A stretch of DNA of 64,000 nucleotides from Prorocentrum cordatum (Eukaryota > Sar > Dinophyceae > Prorocentrales > Prorocentraceae), in assembly GCA_963575745.1 (NCBI GenBank), contig CAUYUJ010014754.1, positions 62,501 to 126,500 of the forward strand. The letters are read 5' to 3'. The position numbers and the translations under genes were made by a program. The notes below the pieces were generated by a model, which did not search any database, had not been told where the DNA came from, and worked only from the letters and a program-made list of their open reading frames with translations. Below are positions 8,946-19,679 of this stretch, in pieces. Every line of letters starts with the position of its first letter. Within the stretch, counting starts at the first letter, position 1.

Positions 8946-9380
8946 GGCGGCGCCCAGTGGCCACGAGGAATTGGGGCAATCCCCGGGGCTTTAATCCCTC
9001 TCCGCAGGCCGGCAGGAGGGTGTGGGGGCACCGCGGAGGTGGCTGGCCAGGGGTCGGGCGCTTCTATGCTTCAGAGGATCGGGTCGGGGATCGATTACAG
9101 AATTGGTTTGCCACAAGCTTGATCTGATTTCTTCGTTGGGTCTACAAAACATGCGTATATTGTTTCGTAGACCTGCGAGTAGTCTACGCTTTCCCGTTGA
9201 TTCTACGACACAGCAAGTGTGGAGTGAGTCGATCCTGTGGCCGATCTCCTACTCGAGCCAAGACAGCATGTTGCGTCTTCGCGTCGCCGTTGCGCTCCAA
9301 GGGAAGTGCAGTACGGGAGGCTCCCCGAAGCAAGCGCTCTGGTGCACCTCTGGGGGGTCACGGTCGGCCCTCCGAAATGA

Positions 9381-9580
9381 GGGAGACGGAAGACTTGGGT
9401 TCGGGGGACTGGGGTTGGCCTGACGGGGCCATCAGGACAATGACGAGGCCCAATCAACAACTTGACACGCGAACTCCCGCTGCAGACATCCCACGAACAC
9501 TGGACCGTCAGAATCCAGGACCGCCCCGTCAAAAAGCGTCGGCAGACCCGAGACACGGCGAAGTCGAATCTTACGCTTTC
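9381..9580. mobile_element. MITE-E copy 1
   Basis: About 200 bases; ends GGGAGACGGAAGACTTGGGT and, inverted, GAAAGCGTAAGATTC. The inner stretch CTCCCGCTGCAGACATCCCA is shared with the copy at 38961-39159. The right end, read inward, contains GTAAG. Confidence 0.68.
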
Positions 9581-9897
9581 TGGATAAATGCCCCCCTCCC
9601 CCCCTTCCCCAAGAACAAGAACCGCACGAAACCCGAATCAGAACGAATACTGGCCAAGAGGATGCCCTGCACAACATGTTGGTCGACCCCTCGGTTTATA
9701 ACGCACCCCCCTCCTCGCGATACGAACGTTCGTACAGTGCGTACTTTCGAAACCAACGTGGATTCATGTATGTGTACGTCCTTCTTTCGCTCTTGACAAA
9801 TGCCCCCAAGAACAAGAACCACATGAAACTGGAATCAGAGCGAATACTACCCAAGAGGATGCCCTGAACAGCGTGTTGGTCGATCCCTTGGTTTCTT
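9581..9897. repeat. Tandem duplication of a ~200-base segment (diverged)
   Basis: The block CAAGAACAAGAACC..CGAATCAGA..CGAATACTGGCCAAGAGG and the following ATGCCCTG..GTTGGTCGA occurs at about 9609-9695 and again at 9810-9890. No protein of known family. Confidence 0.6.
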
Positions 9898-9993
9898 GCC
9901 ATCGCTCGGGCGTCTATTCCGATTGCTTTCTTGTCGCCGGATGATGCTCCTCGATGGTAGTCGCCGACAGCATGCACAAGTCCGAGCGCTGCC
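9898..9993. mobile_element. MITE-A copy 2 (shortened)
   Basis: Ends GCCATCGCTCGGGCGT and GTCCGAGCGCTGCC with the central GATGCTCCTCGATGG block; about 30 bases shorter than the full-length copies. Confidence 0.75.
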
Positions 9994-10475
9994 AAAATTT
10001 AACGCCCAACCGCCCTCTGCTTGAGCTCAAGCCCACCCGCCGTGGACGAAAGCAAGACGAATACAACGTCGGGCCAGAACAATTCGGGGACGTCGAGCGC
10101 CAACGAGATTACTATATTCGGCCCCCCGGGACGCTCGGAGAGCGCTCCATCACGCTCTTTTACCTAGGGGTAACGTCGGGGGGGCGGGGACCGGCCCAGG
10201 GGGGGAACCTCGAGCCCGAGTCGGCGCTACATCGCCGAGTTTCTCGGCGATGTATGGAATACACCACAGCCAAATCGTCTATGATACTCCTGTGCAATTG
10301 TAGCACGCGTGCTATGACTACAGATCATGTCACACACGCGCGCATTTTTCCCTCCTACCCAGGGGCATGTGGGGATGCAGCGTCCTTCGCCCCCCCGCCG
10401 AACCCCCCTCCCGTTGGGAGCAAAGCCTCTGTCCCCCCACCGCCCTCACTTCTCAGCCCGAAGGCTCGGAGGAGG
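9994..10475. other. No gene; contains a 12-bp perfect hairpin
   Basis: At 10227-10257 the sequence CTACATCGCCGAG..CTCGGCGATGTA forms a hairpin with a 3-4 base loop. Similar TCGCCGAT..ATCGGCGA hairpins occur at about 12645 and 40404. Otherwise unassigned. Confidence 0.5.
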
Positions 10476-10622
10476 ATGAATATGGGGAGGAGGAGGAGGA
10501 GGAGGAGGAGGAGGAGGAGGAGGAGGAGGAGGAGGAGGAGGAGGAGGAGGAGGAGGAGGAGGGGATGAGGATGAGGATGAGGATGAGGAGGAGGAGGAGG
10601 GGAAGGAAGAGGAGGAGGAATT
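10476..10622 (+). repeat. (GGA)n / (GGATGA)n microsatellite
   Basis: About 100 bases of GGA followed by GATGAG and GGA units; poly-Glu or poly-Pro/Leu frames here are artefacts. Confidence 0.97.
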
Positions 10623-11185
10623 CGATTCCCAGCCGAGAGATCGCCGAGAGGCCCGCGGCAACGACTCCGCACGGTCCCGGGCGGAGTGGGCTATCGGGCC
10701 CCCGTCTGCGCTCGGTTGGCGGTCGGGGGCCGATGTCCTCCTCTGAGCCTATGCCCCCTCGCACTGCATTGCCCCCGAGAGTCCTCATCCCCGCGGCCTG
10801 CCTGGCCCTGTGGGCTGGCGGCGGGCACTACAGGGGGGGCAGGGCGAGGGGGGGGGGGCGGCCTGTGTGTTTGTTGGCGGCTCTTTTCGAGAGGGCGGCC
10901 TTCTGGGCGTCCCGGCCAAAACTCCGAAGCACATCTGGCCGTGGCGGTGAGGCCGGGAGGCCCACCACAAAAACGACACGCTTCCCCCACAAACCGGCTC
11001 CTCGAAACCCGATCCTCGATCAATTACCCCCAGCTCAGCTCGCGTGCGCCGAGGAGGCGGGCCAAGAGGAGGATTCGCGCAAGTGATCCGAGGCACGTGC
11101 ACGGACGACGGGGGAGGGCAAGGGACGTATGGACAGACGGAGGGGGCCATCAAAACTGGGAGGCTTCATGGCCCTGGCCACAAAT
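10623..11185. other. No gene recognised
   Basis: GC-rich DNA with open frames on several phases, none resembling a protein family. Confidence 0.4.
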
Positions 11186-11345
11186 CCACAACCGATGCAT
11201 CGGCGACGTTGGTGGCGCATCGGCGACACTGGCGTGGAGAAAATTTGGCTCAACATCGAGTCGCATCGCCGATGCATCAGCGATGTGGCTTCCTCCGACC
11301 CCATCTGCTCCGACCCCAACCTGGGAGGCCTGGATCTCCGTCCTC
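11186..11345. repeat. Dispersed repeat J copy 1
   Basis: Tandem CATCGGCGAC words, then GGCGTGGAGAAAA, GGCTC..CATCGAG and GCATCGCCGATGCAT, then CTCCGACCCCA. The same order is present at 45805-45950. Confidence 0.65.
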
Positions 11346-11569
11346 ATCACCCCTTTGCGTAAGGAAGACAAGCCCTGGACCCTATAGGGCTCCTTCCCAA
11401 GACCAACCAACGCCTCATCCCGAGCCGTTCTCGGCGGCTCCCGTGGTCCGGGGAAGCCCCCCAGAGCTTGAAACCGGCGAAGAGCCTCCAGGGCTCAAGC
11501 AGGGGATCGACAACATTACCCCAGAATGGATTTTCTCGTCGAGTCTACAACAGTACGTAGAATGTTCGT
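11346..11569. other. No gene recognised
   Basis: Unassigned sequence between repeat J and the pentanucleotide array. Confidence 0.4.
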
Positions 11570-11930
11570 AGCTTAGCTTAGCTTCATCTTAGCTCAGGTT
11601 TGTCTTAGCTTAGCTGACCTTCATCTTAGCTTCGCTGAGCTTTAGCATAGCAGAACACAGCATATCATAGCATAGCATATCGCAGCATGACATATCATAG
11701 CATGACCCAGCATAGCATAGCATAGCGCAGCGTAGCATAGCATAGCGCAGCACATCACAGCACAATATAGCATAGCGCAGCGTAGCATATCATAACATAT
11801 CTTAGCATAGCACAGCGCAGCACTACATATCATAGCTTAGCATAGCATAACATAGCATAGCGCAGCATAGCATACTATAGCATAGCATAGCGCAGCATAG
11901 CGCAGCAAAGCATGGCATAGCATAGCAACT
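11570..11930 (+). repeat. (AGCAT)n pentanucleotide array
   Basis: Roughly 360 bases of AGCAT, AGCGC and AGCTT pentamers; degenerate at the left end (TTAGCTTAGCTT). Confidence 0.95.
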
Positions 11931-12061
11931 AATGCTGCTTTCCTAGGGGCTCCAACTTCTAGGTAGGGTCGCACTGGGGTAATTTTTAGAAACAAGCAAT
12001 CCTGGGGTGCATCAATTCTGTAGTCGACGCCCTACTCGAAGAGTCCGTCTCCCTCAACACC

Positions 12062-12402
12062 CCTTTCAGCGACGAGAAGAACGGGACCTACGCACTGTGG
12101 CATAGCGACCTCGCGCCGAGGCTTACGCGGGCCGCCCGCGAGGACCGCGCCACTGGAAACGAGGGCGCTCACGCGCGGGCAGCAGCTTACGTACGGCAGG
12201 TTCGTGTCGTGACGACCCCAGCGTTGGTTTCTGAGACTGCGTGGATCGTTCAACCTTGAACGATCGGCGGCTCTTCGATCGCCCGATCGTTCCATATAGG
12301 CCGATTCTGGGCCACTGGCGGCGTTCAACCTTGAACGCCCGCGCTGGGGTCGCCGCGAGTCGACACGACGCGAACCTACCGTATGTGGCGTCGCTCATCT
12401 GA
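12062..12402. mobile_element. MITE-M copy 2, split by MITE-D
   Basis: The left half (GCGACGAGAAGAACGGGACC to CAGCTTACG) and the right end (GGCGTCGCTCATCTG) are those of MITE-M. Between them lies a complete 192-bp MITE-D. Without the insert the unit is about 150 bases, close to the 175 bases of copy 4. Confidence 0.65.
12192..12383. mobile_element. MITE-D copy 1 (192 bp, TA-flanked, nested)
   Basis: Ends TACGGCAGGTTCGTG and CGCGAACCTACCGTA are inverted repeats with TA at each border, typical of Tc1/mariner-type TA target duplication. Internally, GATCGTTCAACCTTGAACGA.. forms a second hairpin and GCGTTCAACCTTGAACGC a third. Exactly the same length as copy 2 at 38723-38914. No transposase; non-autonomous. 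Confidence 0.85.
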
Positions 12403-12473
12403 GGGGGAGCGATATGGGGGGCTGGCTCGTGGGCGGGGGGGGGGTCGGACCGTCTGCCTGGACTTGGCGATAC

Positions 12474-12636
12474 TGAAGGGGCCCTGGGACACACAAATAA
12501 ATAGACACAAATAGAAGGATCCCCCATATTTTCTCATATTTTCTGGGTTTTTGTCTTCCCCCCCAATTCCCATATTTTCCCATATTTTCCTGGGAGTCGA
12601 CGATTAATTGTGTCTGTGTGTTTTTTTCCCTCCTGA
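12474..12636. repeat. Dispersed repeat G copy 2
   Basis: Same ends and double ATATTTTC core as copy 1; followed at once by a TCGCCGATAGATCGGCGA hairpin. Confidence 0.85.
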
Positions 12637-13504
12637 GATACATCGCCGATAGATCGGCGACGAGCTGCGACAGGCTCCTTCACAGTGAGACCGCACGCTG
12701 CCGGGCGTGGCGGGGCCATCCGGCCCACGTCGGCGACGAACGGGCGACTCGGGGTCGATCCTTCCCTGAGTATATCCCCACCCACGTTGCCCCTGACATT
12801 TGCCTCAGTCGCCGACCCCCCTCGGCAATTCAGGAATGGTGCCCTCACGGATGGGGCCCTGAATGATGGGTTCAGAATGCGGTTCAGCTTGGGATCCTTT
12901 TCCAATTCTTAAGTCGGGTCGGACAAAACGGGGGGTAGTAAAGGGAGATTATCGAAGCAGCTCGTGGCGGCGCGCACAAGGGGGTGGGGGGAGGGGGGAA
13001 GGCTTCTCAGAAGGAGGCCGCCTCTCGGAAGGCGCGGGCCTCACATCTGCAGACAAGGCCCGCCGCTCCTGAGAAGCAGGGGTGCCTCTGAGAAGCCCCC
13101 CCCCCCCACCCCCCCTGCGCTTGGCCGAAGCTCGCGCAGCCGATTCACGCAGCGCCTTCCGGCGCCAACGCATCGAGGAAGGCGCCCAGCGGCGGGGCCG
13201 AAGCTGGCTGCATGCAGCAGACTTCGCCCTCCCCCCCCCTCCCCCCCCCTCCCCCCGCCACGCCCACCCGCTTCCCAGACCCGACCCTCTGTAGAGGTCA
13301 GAAAATCCACCCCCACAATAACCACCCCGACACGCGAAGCCGTTTCGCAGACGCCCTCAGGGAAGGAATCGAGCACGGCAGGGCTGTCTAGTAACTATAC
13401 GCCCAAGGCCGCGTAGTAAACGCCAATCGTCGGGTCCGGGTGGTCTTTCCTCCCCTGACTTTGAGAACCGCCGACCCTCCATCCCCGCCCACCACACCGG
13501 CGTC
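12637..13504. other. No gene; GC-rich unique sequence
   Basis: Several C- or G-homopolymer runs (13097, 13230-13255) and weak inverted matches CTTCTCAGAAGGAG / CTCCTGAGAAGC (13004-13080). No recognisable protein. Confidence 0.4.
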
Positions 13505-13507
13505 CCT

Positions 13508-13636
13508 GATGGAGGAGGAGGAGGAGGAGGAGGAGGAGGAGGAGGAGGAGGAGGAAGAGGAGAAAGAGAAAGAGAAAGAGGGAGGAGGGAGGAGGGAGGA
13601 GGGAGGAGGGAGGAGGGGGGAGGGGGGAGGGAGGAG
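13508..13636 (+). repeat. (GGA)n / (GGAGGGA)n microsatellite
   Basis: Pure GGA, then AGAAAG, then GGAGGGA units. Confidence 0.97.
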
Positions 13637-13797
13637 CAAGGGTCAAGCACCGATCGCTGGACCTCGCCTGGGGCCCCGTTCCGACCAGAACTGCGAGGCG
13701 GATCTGGCCGTGGCCACGAGGGCACCCCAGGACGATCAGAAACCTCCAGACAAAAACATTGAGCAGGGACCGACCGTCCCTGCAGTCCTATGATCAT

Positions 13798-13975
13798 ACC
13801 GCGAAATGCTCGTTCTTGGAACCCCAATTTTTTAGAACAAAAGCAAAGTTCTTATAACATAAACCCGATGTGATAAAATAAGACAGTCACCGCCAGAAAT
13901 GTTCTAAGAACATTTCGTGGGAACCACAAGCTGTTCTTAGAACATTGTTTGGTGGGGTTATAGGCGAGCCGGGAC
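13798..13975. other. AT-rich insert with paired AATGTTCTAAGAACATT palindromes
   Basis: A TGTTCTAAGAACA word near 13902 and its complement-like TGTTCTTAGAACA near 13935 lie in an AT-rich island inside GC-rich DNA, suggesting another foldback insertion. The ends were not resolved. Confidence 0.4.
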
Positions 13976-15055
13976 GCTTCGCCACTGTTTGAAAACAACA
14001 AAACGATCAAACGATCTCCACAGAACGAACCTCGAAACTCGAACTGCCAACCCTTAGCGAGCAGCTCGCGGAAGCCTGTGGTGGTCGTCCAGATGGCGCC
14101 CAACAGCACGTCCAATAGCACATCCAATAGCGCGCACAGCGGACGCAACGCATCTCCCTCGCGTGGCGCTTTTTTCGCGCTATTTGGGAGCTCTTCGGAG
14201 CTTCTGGAGCGCTGTTCCGCTGTTCGGCGCTGCTGGGCGCGATGTGCGCGCTCTTGGGCGCTTCTGGACGCTATTCGCCGATATGCATTCCATGCAAGAC
14301 AAGCGGAAACTTCCGTGCATTAGTACCTAACCACCCCACCCCGTGAAGGGCAACGGTATGGGGGGACTGGCATCGGGGGGAAATCGGCAATAATCGCCGA
14401 TAGATCCTCGATAGGCCCCCAGTAGCAAACCTCCACCTTCCTGGGCAGGTGGGGCTATCGGGCCCCTATCGCCTCATGGACGGTTGGGGGTCGATGCCTC
14501 CCCCCCTATGCCTATCCTCCCCCATGTCGCTAACTTTCGGGTCTTAACGCGAATCTCTAGCGGCCGTTCGGAAAGATCCAGGCAGCTCTGGAACGCCCTT
14601 GGCGAGGCGCAGCCGCTGGAAAGCATCAGGCTGGGAAACCGCCGAGAATCGATGAGGACGTTCCAAAAGCTCGAGCCTCGAGCCTCGAACCTCCTTCATT
14701 TGCTCCTGGAAAGCTCTCCGTCGGGCCCTATCGTTGCCGTCCTTGGGGGAGTCCAGAAGATCCCGATCCCGCTTCTTCACGGAGCTCTCCCAAGGCGCGT
14801 GCTGCGGAGGATCCCTGGGCGAGGCCCGCCGTGTCGACGAGGGCCCCCCCCAGGAAGCCTAGAGAAGCGAAGGCAAAGGAATGGATCGTTCTGGGGATGC
14901 TAGAAATACCCCTGGCCCAAGGTACCCCCAGGATTCTCGGGGTGGCCCAGACGGCCTCTGGGGCATCCCTCACGAGGCCCAGAGGGGCCCCACGGGCTCC
15001 AAAATCGAGCGAAAGCTGCCTAAAGGAAGGGTACTCGGTCAGACCAGCGGCCCCC
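13976..15055. other. No gene recognised
   Basis: Includes a degenerate GAGC(T/G)CTT..GGGCGC minisatellite near 14165-14280. Remaining sequence is unassigned. Confidence 0.4.
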
Positions 15056-15376
15056 CTCCTGGATCCTTATCCTCCTACTGGATCCTCCTTCTCCTCCGCC
15101 TCCTCCTCCTCCGCCTCCGCCTCCTCCTCCTCCTCCTTCCTCCCTCCTCCTCTCCTCCTCCTCCTCCTCCTCCTCCCTCCTCCTCCTTCCTCCTCCTCCT
15201 CCCCCTCCTCCTCCTCCTCCTCCTCCTCCTCCTCCCCCCTCCTCCTCCTCCTCCCTCCTCCCTCCTCCCTCCTCCCTCCTCTCTCCTCCCTCCTCCCTCC
15301 CCTCCTCCCTCCTCCTCCCCCTCCTCCTCCTCCTCCTCCTCCTCCTCCTCCTCCTCCTCCTCCCTCCTCCTCCTCC
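15056..15376 (+). repeat. (CCT)n microsatellite
   Basis: About 320 bases of CCT with occasional CCG and CCCT changes. Confidence 0.98.
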
Positions 15377-15587
15377 TCGGAAGGAAGGAAAGAAGGCAAC
15401 TAGCAATGGTGCCCCTACCGTTGCCCCGACCCTCCCAGACCAGCGGCGCCAGCGGCGCCCTGGCGCCCGGCCGGGGCGCGCCCTCGGGCGGCGCGTCGGC
15501 GCCGCCGCCGGCGGGGCTGCCCACGCCGGCCTCCGGGCGCTTCGCCGGGCTCTCGCGCGCGCGGTCGCCCTGGGCGCCCCGCCAGCG

Positions 15588-15619
<32 letters not shown>

Positions 15620-15657
15620 AACACCGCGACGGCGACGACGATGCACCCTCCAAGGGC

Positions 15658-15805
15658 AGCTATGTTCGAGCTTCGCGCTTCGCAGAGCGCGAATGACTGC
15701 GCGCTCTCGCGCCGCACCCCCTGGGGGAGAAGAGGAGAACGAAGAGGATGAGTCGGGAATCAGGAGCCGCGGACCAAGAACAACTTCGCGCTCTTGTGGC
15801 GGCAC
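15658..15805. repeat. Dispersed repeat L copy 1
   Basis: GCTTCGCGCTTCGC..AGCGCGAA..TGCGCGCTCTCGCGCCGC then GGGAGAAGAGGA. The same order occurs at 47995-48150 just beyond the desaturase exon. Confidence 0.6.
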
Positions 15806-17025
15806 TTGCCTCTCGGGTGTAACTACCACTCTTCGGGCCGTTAGCTCCTGCTGCCCTCTGTTTTTTTGTTGTTCTCTTGTCATTGGCCAGGCACCAGCGA
15901 GCGGTTTTTCGTTGGACGGGCGGTCCCACCCGTGACCCCAAGACGGCAGCACGGAAAAGAACTGGGAAGGGGACGCGGGGAGTCAATCTTAGCTTCACCT
16001 TCGTGAACCTGCGTTATGGAGCCTCGGGGCGCCTGGACCGTCCAGGAGGTGTCTGAAGGCCACCCGGGAACCATCTTGCGCTCTCTTAGGCAAGTCTTGG
16101 CCCTCTTGAGGGGCTCTGTCCTTGCCGTCCTCACGCCCTCTGACGGAGTCTCGGTTTCCCATGGGCCCGAAGGCCTCACGGAACTTCCCAGGCAATCCCG
16201 GGGCCAAATTGAGAAAGTGTGCTGTCCCTGGGTCCATGAATCCGGACGCCTGCTATATGTATACAATCAAGTAATGCTTGCAATTAAGAGCTGGGACTTA
16301 AGTTTAATATGGTTCCCCCTCCTCCTTATCCTCCGTCAGTCCTCCTCCTCTGGCTCCACCTCCCATTTCCTCATCCCCCCCCACCCCCCCCTCACCCCAC
16401 CCCCTCCTCTCCGCTATCTTGCATCAGTTACGAGGATGGAACGCAGGAGCTTTTCAAACCAGGCCCCTCGTCTAACCGCCGCATGCACTCGTTTTTTTCT
16501 GCCCCGGACATGCAATAGCTAGACGGATGGAGGAAGGTTCTTTCTAACATGGGCTTCCCGCGCACGACCTCGCGCATCGTTCCCCAAGTTGTTCTATGCA
16601 CCTGTGTGGCATTGCGCGGATCGGGCGGCCCTTTTTCAGAATGGAGCTCTCGCCTGGGAATTCCCCGAACTCCCGCCAGCCCTCCGGGCGACAGGCGGTC
16701 CAACGATGTCTTTCCCTCCTCCTCAACAACCCCTTCTGTCCCTCGGGGGGGAGGGCTGCCCTATTAATATACACCCCCTTCGAGGGGCTCCCCATCGGGG
16801 GAAGGAGTTCCCCCCACTGTTCCCTATTAGTATATTCATATACGCCCCCTTCCCCCAAGCGACTGGGAGCCAGCCCGAGACCATGCGCCCCCCCCCCCCA
16901 CCATCCCCTGTAACATACCATACGAAACACACTCTGCCTCCAATTTCGGAGCATGCGCAGCGAACCCGATGCGGCCTCCCCCCACCATCCCTGTCGAGAA
17001 AACAATACACAGTACACTTGGCGGC
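15806..17025. other. No gene recognised
   Basis: Unique sequence with C-rich patches (16375-16410, 16885-16910). No domain found on either strand. Confidence 0.4.
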
Positions 17026-17092
17026 GGCGGCGGCGGCTGCGGCGGCTGCGGCGGTGGCGGCGGGCGGCTGCGGCGGCGGCGGCGGCGGATTC
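17022..17092 (+). repeat. (GGC)n microsatellite
   Basis: GGC triplets with TGC interruptions. Confidence 0.9.
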
Positions 17093-17284
17093 GCCCCCAG
17101 TAGCTGCCCATCCAAAGACGACTGCTGAATCTGCTGCGGCTCGGGCCAGGCTCGGGTGCTACGTATGTGTTGGGAGGGCGGGTGGGAGTGAGCGAGACGG
17201 CTTGCGGGCGGGGAGGGAGTCTCGTTCCTCCCCCTAACCCCCTCCCCTGGACCTGGACGGGGGGGTCCGCGAGCGGTTAGGGAA

Positions 17285-17910
17285 TCTCCTGTGGCCCAAG
17301 ATGGCTCCAAGTGGACCTCAGAGAGCCCAATATGGCCTCCAAGATAGCCAACAGCATACCTCCAAGGGGCCCCAAGGCCACAAGACGGATCCAAGTGCTG
17401 TTGGAAACCCTTCAGGACCTCCGGAGAAGCCCAAATCATTCAAACACTTATAGACAAAACAGTGATGTTGGCCTTCTCGCCCTTTCGCGTCCGATGCGCT
17501 TTGATGCCTCGAGATGGCCAAAGAAAGCTCCAAGAAAGACCCAAGATCGCTCCCAGAGGGCCCCAAGAACGCCCCCAAAGGCTATTTCGATGGCCCCGGA
17601 GGGGGGACGCAACTCGAGAATCCTCTTTTCCTGAAATTGATGACATCCAAAATGGCCCTATGATGCCCTCCGAAGCCCCCAAGGGAGCTCCAAGAGAGCC
17701 CCAAGAGGGCCCAAAGAGTGGCCCCAAGAGAGCCCCAAGACGCCCGAAAAGAACCCCAAGAGGACCCCAAGACCCTCCAAAAAACCCTAAGAGGGCCCCA
17801 AGATGCCCCAAAAGAGCCCCAAGAGGACTCCGAGACACCCCCCCAAAAAGTTCCTTAGCTCCAAGAAGGCCTCCGATGCTCCAAGATAGCCTCCGACTTG
17901 GCTCAACACG
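17285..17910 (+). repeat. Repeat K copy 1 (CCCAAGAGGGC-type array with AT-rich core)
   Basis: Degenerate CCCCAAGAGAGCC units surround a less repetitive core with CCGGAGAAGCCCAAATCATT and, further on, CGCCCTTTCG. The same core and flanks recur at 36840-37400 and 52860-53520. Confidence 0.7.
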
Positions 17911-18764
17911 TTCCTCCCCCTCCTCTCTTTGACCGCTCTGTTGCACTATATGCGTCTCTGCTTTCCATTTCCCGTCAGTTCTCGTGGGCAGGGCTTCTGA
18001 ATGGGCTGGCGGGGATTTTTTTTTGTCTGCGGGCTCGCGAAGCAGGTCGAACGCCGTCCGAACACTAGTCGGGCCGCGACTAGGCAGCAAGAAAAGAGAG
18101 GGAACTGGCGGGGATTCGCGAAGCGTAAACAATTGACAACACATGTGAGCTTGTGCAACAAGTGCATGGAGGGGCGGTCAACTTTTGAACTGGGGATCTC
18201 GCTTGACACCTCGTAGAACTTTTTGAGCGTAGTTGATCGGTTTTCTGATTATGCGACAGAAAAGGTGCAAGGCAGGTCCTTCTCAAAGCGGAGCCGTCGC
18301 CAACATGGCAGGACCGTCAGGTGTTGATCTTTCAAGGGGGCGCGTCTTGGAGTGAGGCAAGAAAGCTTGTAGGGACGTGTGAGGTGGCTTGGGACGGTAG
18401 GGATTATCGCCGCATCGCTGATGCAGATCGGATTTGCACTGGTCCTCCACCCTCCTATCCTCCCTCCCCTCTTCCTTTTCCTGTATCATTCTGCGTACAG
18501 TTCGAGGCAGAATAGTGATGCCTGTGCAACAGTGGATAAGCAAGGGCTCAAGTCTATATCGCACGGGAGAAAGGCAGGGAGACAATCCTCGTGACAAAAA
18601 CTTGGGATGAGTACCGTAGCCGACCAACACGGTCCCGGCCATTCCGCCCCCTGCCGCCGCCAGACCCCGGGCTGCAACAATACGGACGAGGGACTGGGAA
18701 TGCGCGAGACGGGGTGCAGCCCGAGCGAATGCCACCACAGCCTGGGCACCACTTCCGACGGAGA
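17911..18764. other. No gene recognised
   Basis: Unassigned; contains a CGCCGCATCGCTGATGCAGA word (18410) related to repeat J. Confidence 0.4.
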
Positions 18765-18960
18765 TCACCTGAGCGCCAAAAAGCAGGAGGTCTTACACGC
18801 GATCACATAGCGACCTTACCCGATGGCTTAAGCGGGCCGCCAGCGTGGCGCACCGCCTGGAGAAGCGGGAGCTCACGCGCGACCCGAAGCACGAGCTGCC
18901 AGGCACCCCGCATACCGCCGCAACTATCAGGCAAGAGGGGATCGAGGCCGGCGCTCGAGG
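18765..18960 (+). mobile_element. MITE-M copy 3 (diverged)
   Basis: GAGCGCCAAAAAGCAGG..TTACACGCGATCACATAGCG followed by CTTAAGCGGGCCGCC matches the MITE-M backbone. The right end is not clear. Confidence 0.45.
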
Positions 18961-18981
18961 GCTGTGGCTCGCACGCTCGAG

Positions 18982-19150
18982 TACACCCTGCGAGATGCTT
19001 AAGAACTCATGGGTTAAGAAATTCATAGTCTCAGAACTTGAGTAAAAACCAAAAATTTTCATTCAAATCTTAGGATTTACATTGGAACATTAAGAATAAT
19101 CAAGACTCTGGCCGAAAATTTAAGTTTTCTTAAGCATCGCCTAAGGTGTA
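18982..19150. mobile_element. MITE-C copy 2
   Basis: Same 169-base length as copy 1, TACACCCTGCGAGATGCTTA at the left and its inverse (..AGCATCGCCTAAGGTGTA) at the right. Confidence 0.78.
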
Positions 19151-19187
19151 GGCTTCCTCGGTGGTGCGCCTCTGCTTGCATAAAACG

Positions 19188-19365
19188 CACCCGAGCGGCG
19201 ATCAAAAACGGGAATTACGCGAGATGGCATAGGAACCTCATGCCGCAGCTTACGCGGCCCGCGCGGCACGCTGCGCTGGAAACGCGCTTACGCGGGACCC
19301 TGCGCGGGCAGCTTACGCGCGACTGTTGGCGCAATCGAACCCGTTCACCTGCGTCGCTCATCTGG
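19188..19365. mobile_element. MITE-M copy 4 (most complete)
   Basis: Starts GAGCGGCGATCAAAAACGGG and ends CCCGTTCACC..CGTCGCTCATC, which are inverse to each other. TTACGCG occurs five times inside at uneven spacing. Confidence 0.6.
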
Positions 19366-19679
19366 CCTTCATCGCCTCCCCCTCGCCCTCCTCGGTCCTC
19401 CCCCCCCGGCGGCGCAGCGGGCAGCGGAGGACACTTTCTTGTCGGGCACGGCCCCGCGTCTCGGTGGAGGGCGTCGCCGGCGCCCTGTGGGCGTGCGCCC
19501 TCCGCGCCAGAGGGGCGCCCCTCTGGCGAGAGGAGGGCGGGAAGTTCGAGGGGCCCTGAGATCCTGGCACGGCAACTTTTTCACAGCGGCGGGGCCCTCA
19601 CAGATCGATCCGGCTCGAAAATTATTCTGGCGAAGGACCCAACCATAAGCAATTGTTCGTAACGCGTTCTGGGTGCCGC
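19366..19679. other. No gene recognised
   Basis: GC-rich; GAGGGCG and GGCGCCCCTCTGG repeats only. Confidence 0.4.

Noticed and set aside
7835-9122. Pairs of ~400-codon open frames on both strands
   Set aside because: They are made of Arg/Ala/Val/Thr homopolymers from CGT and GGA triplets.
10227-10257. Rho-independent terminator
   Set aside because: The hairpin has no T-run and the context is eukaryotic; it belongs to a family of TCGCCGAT hairpins.
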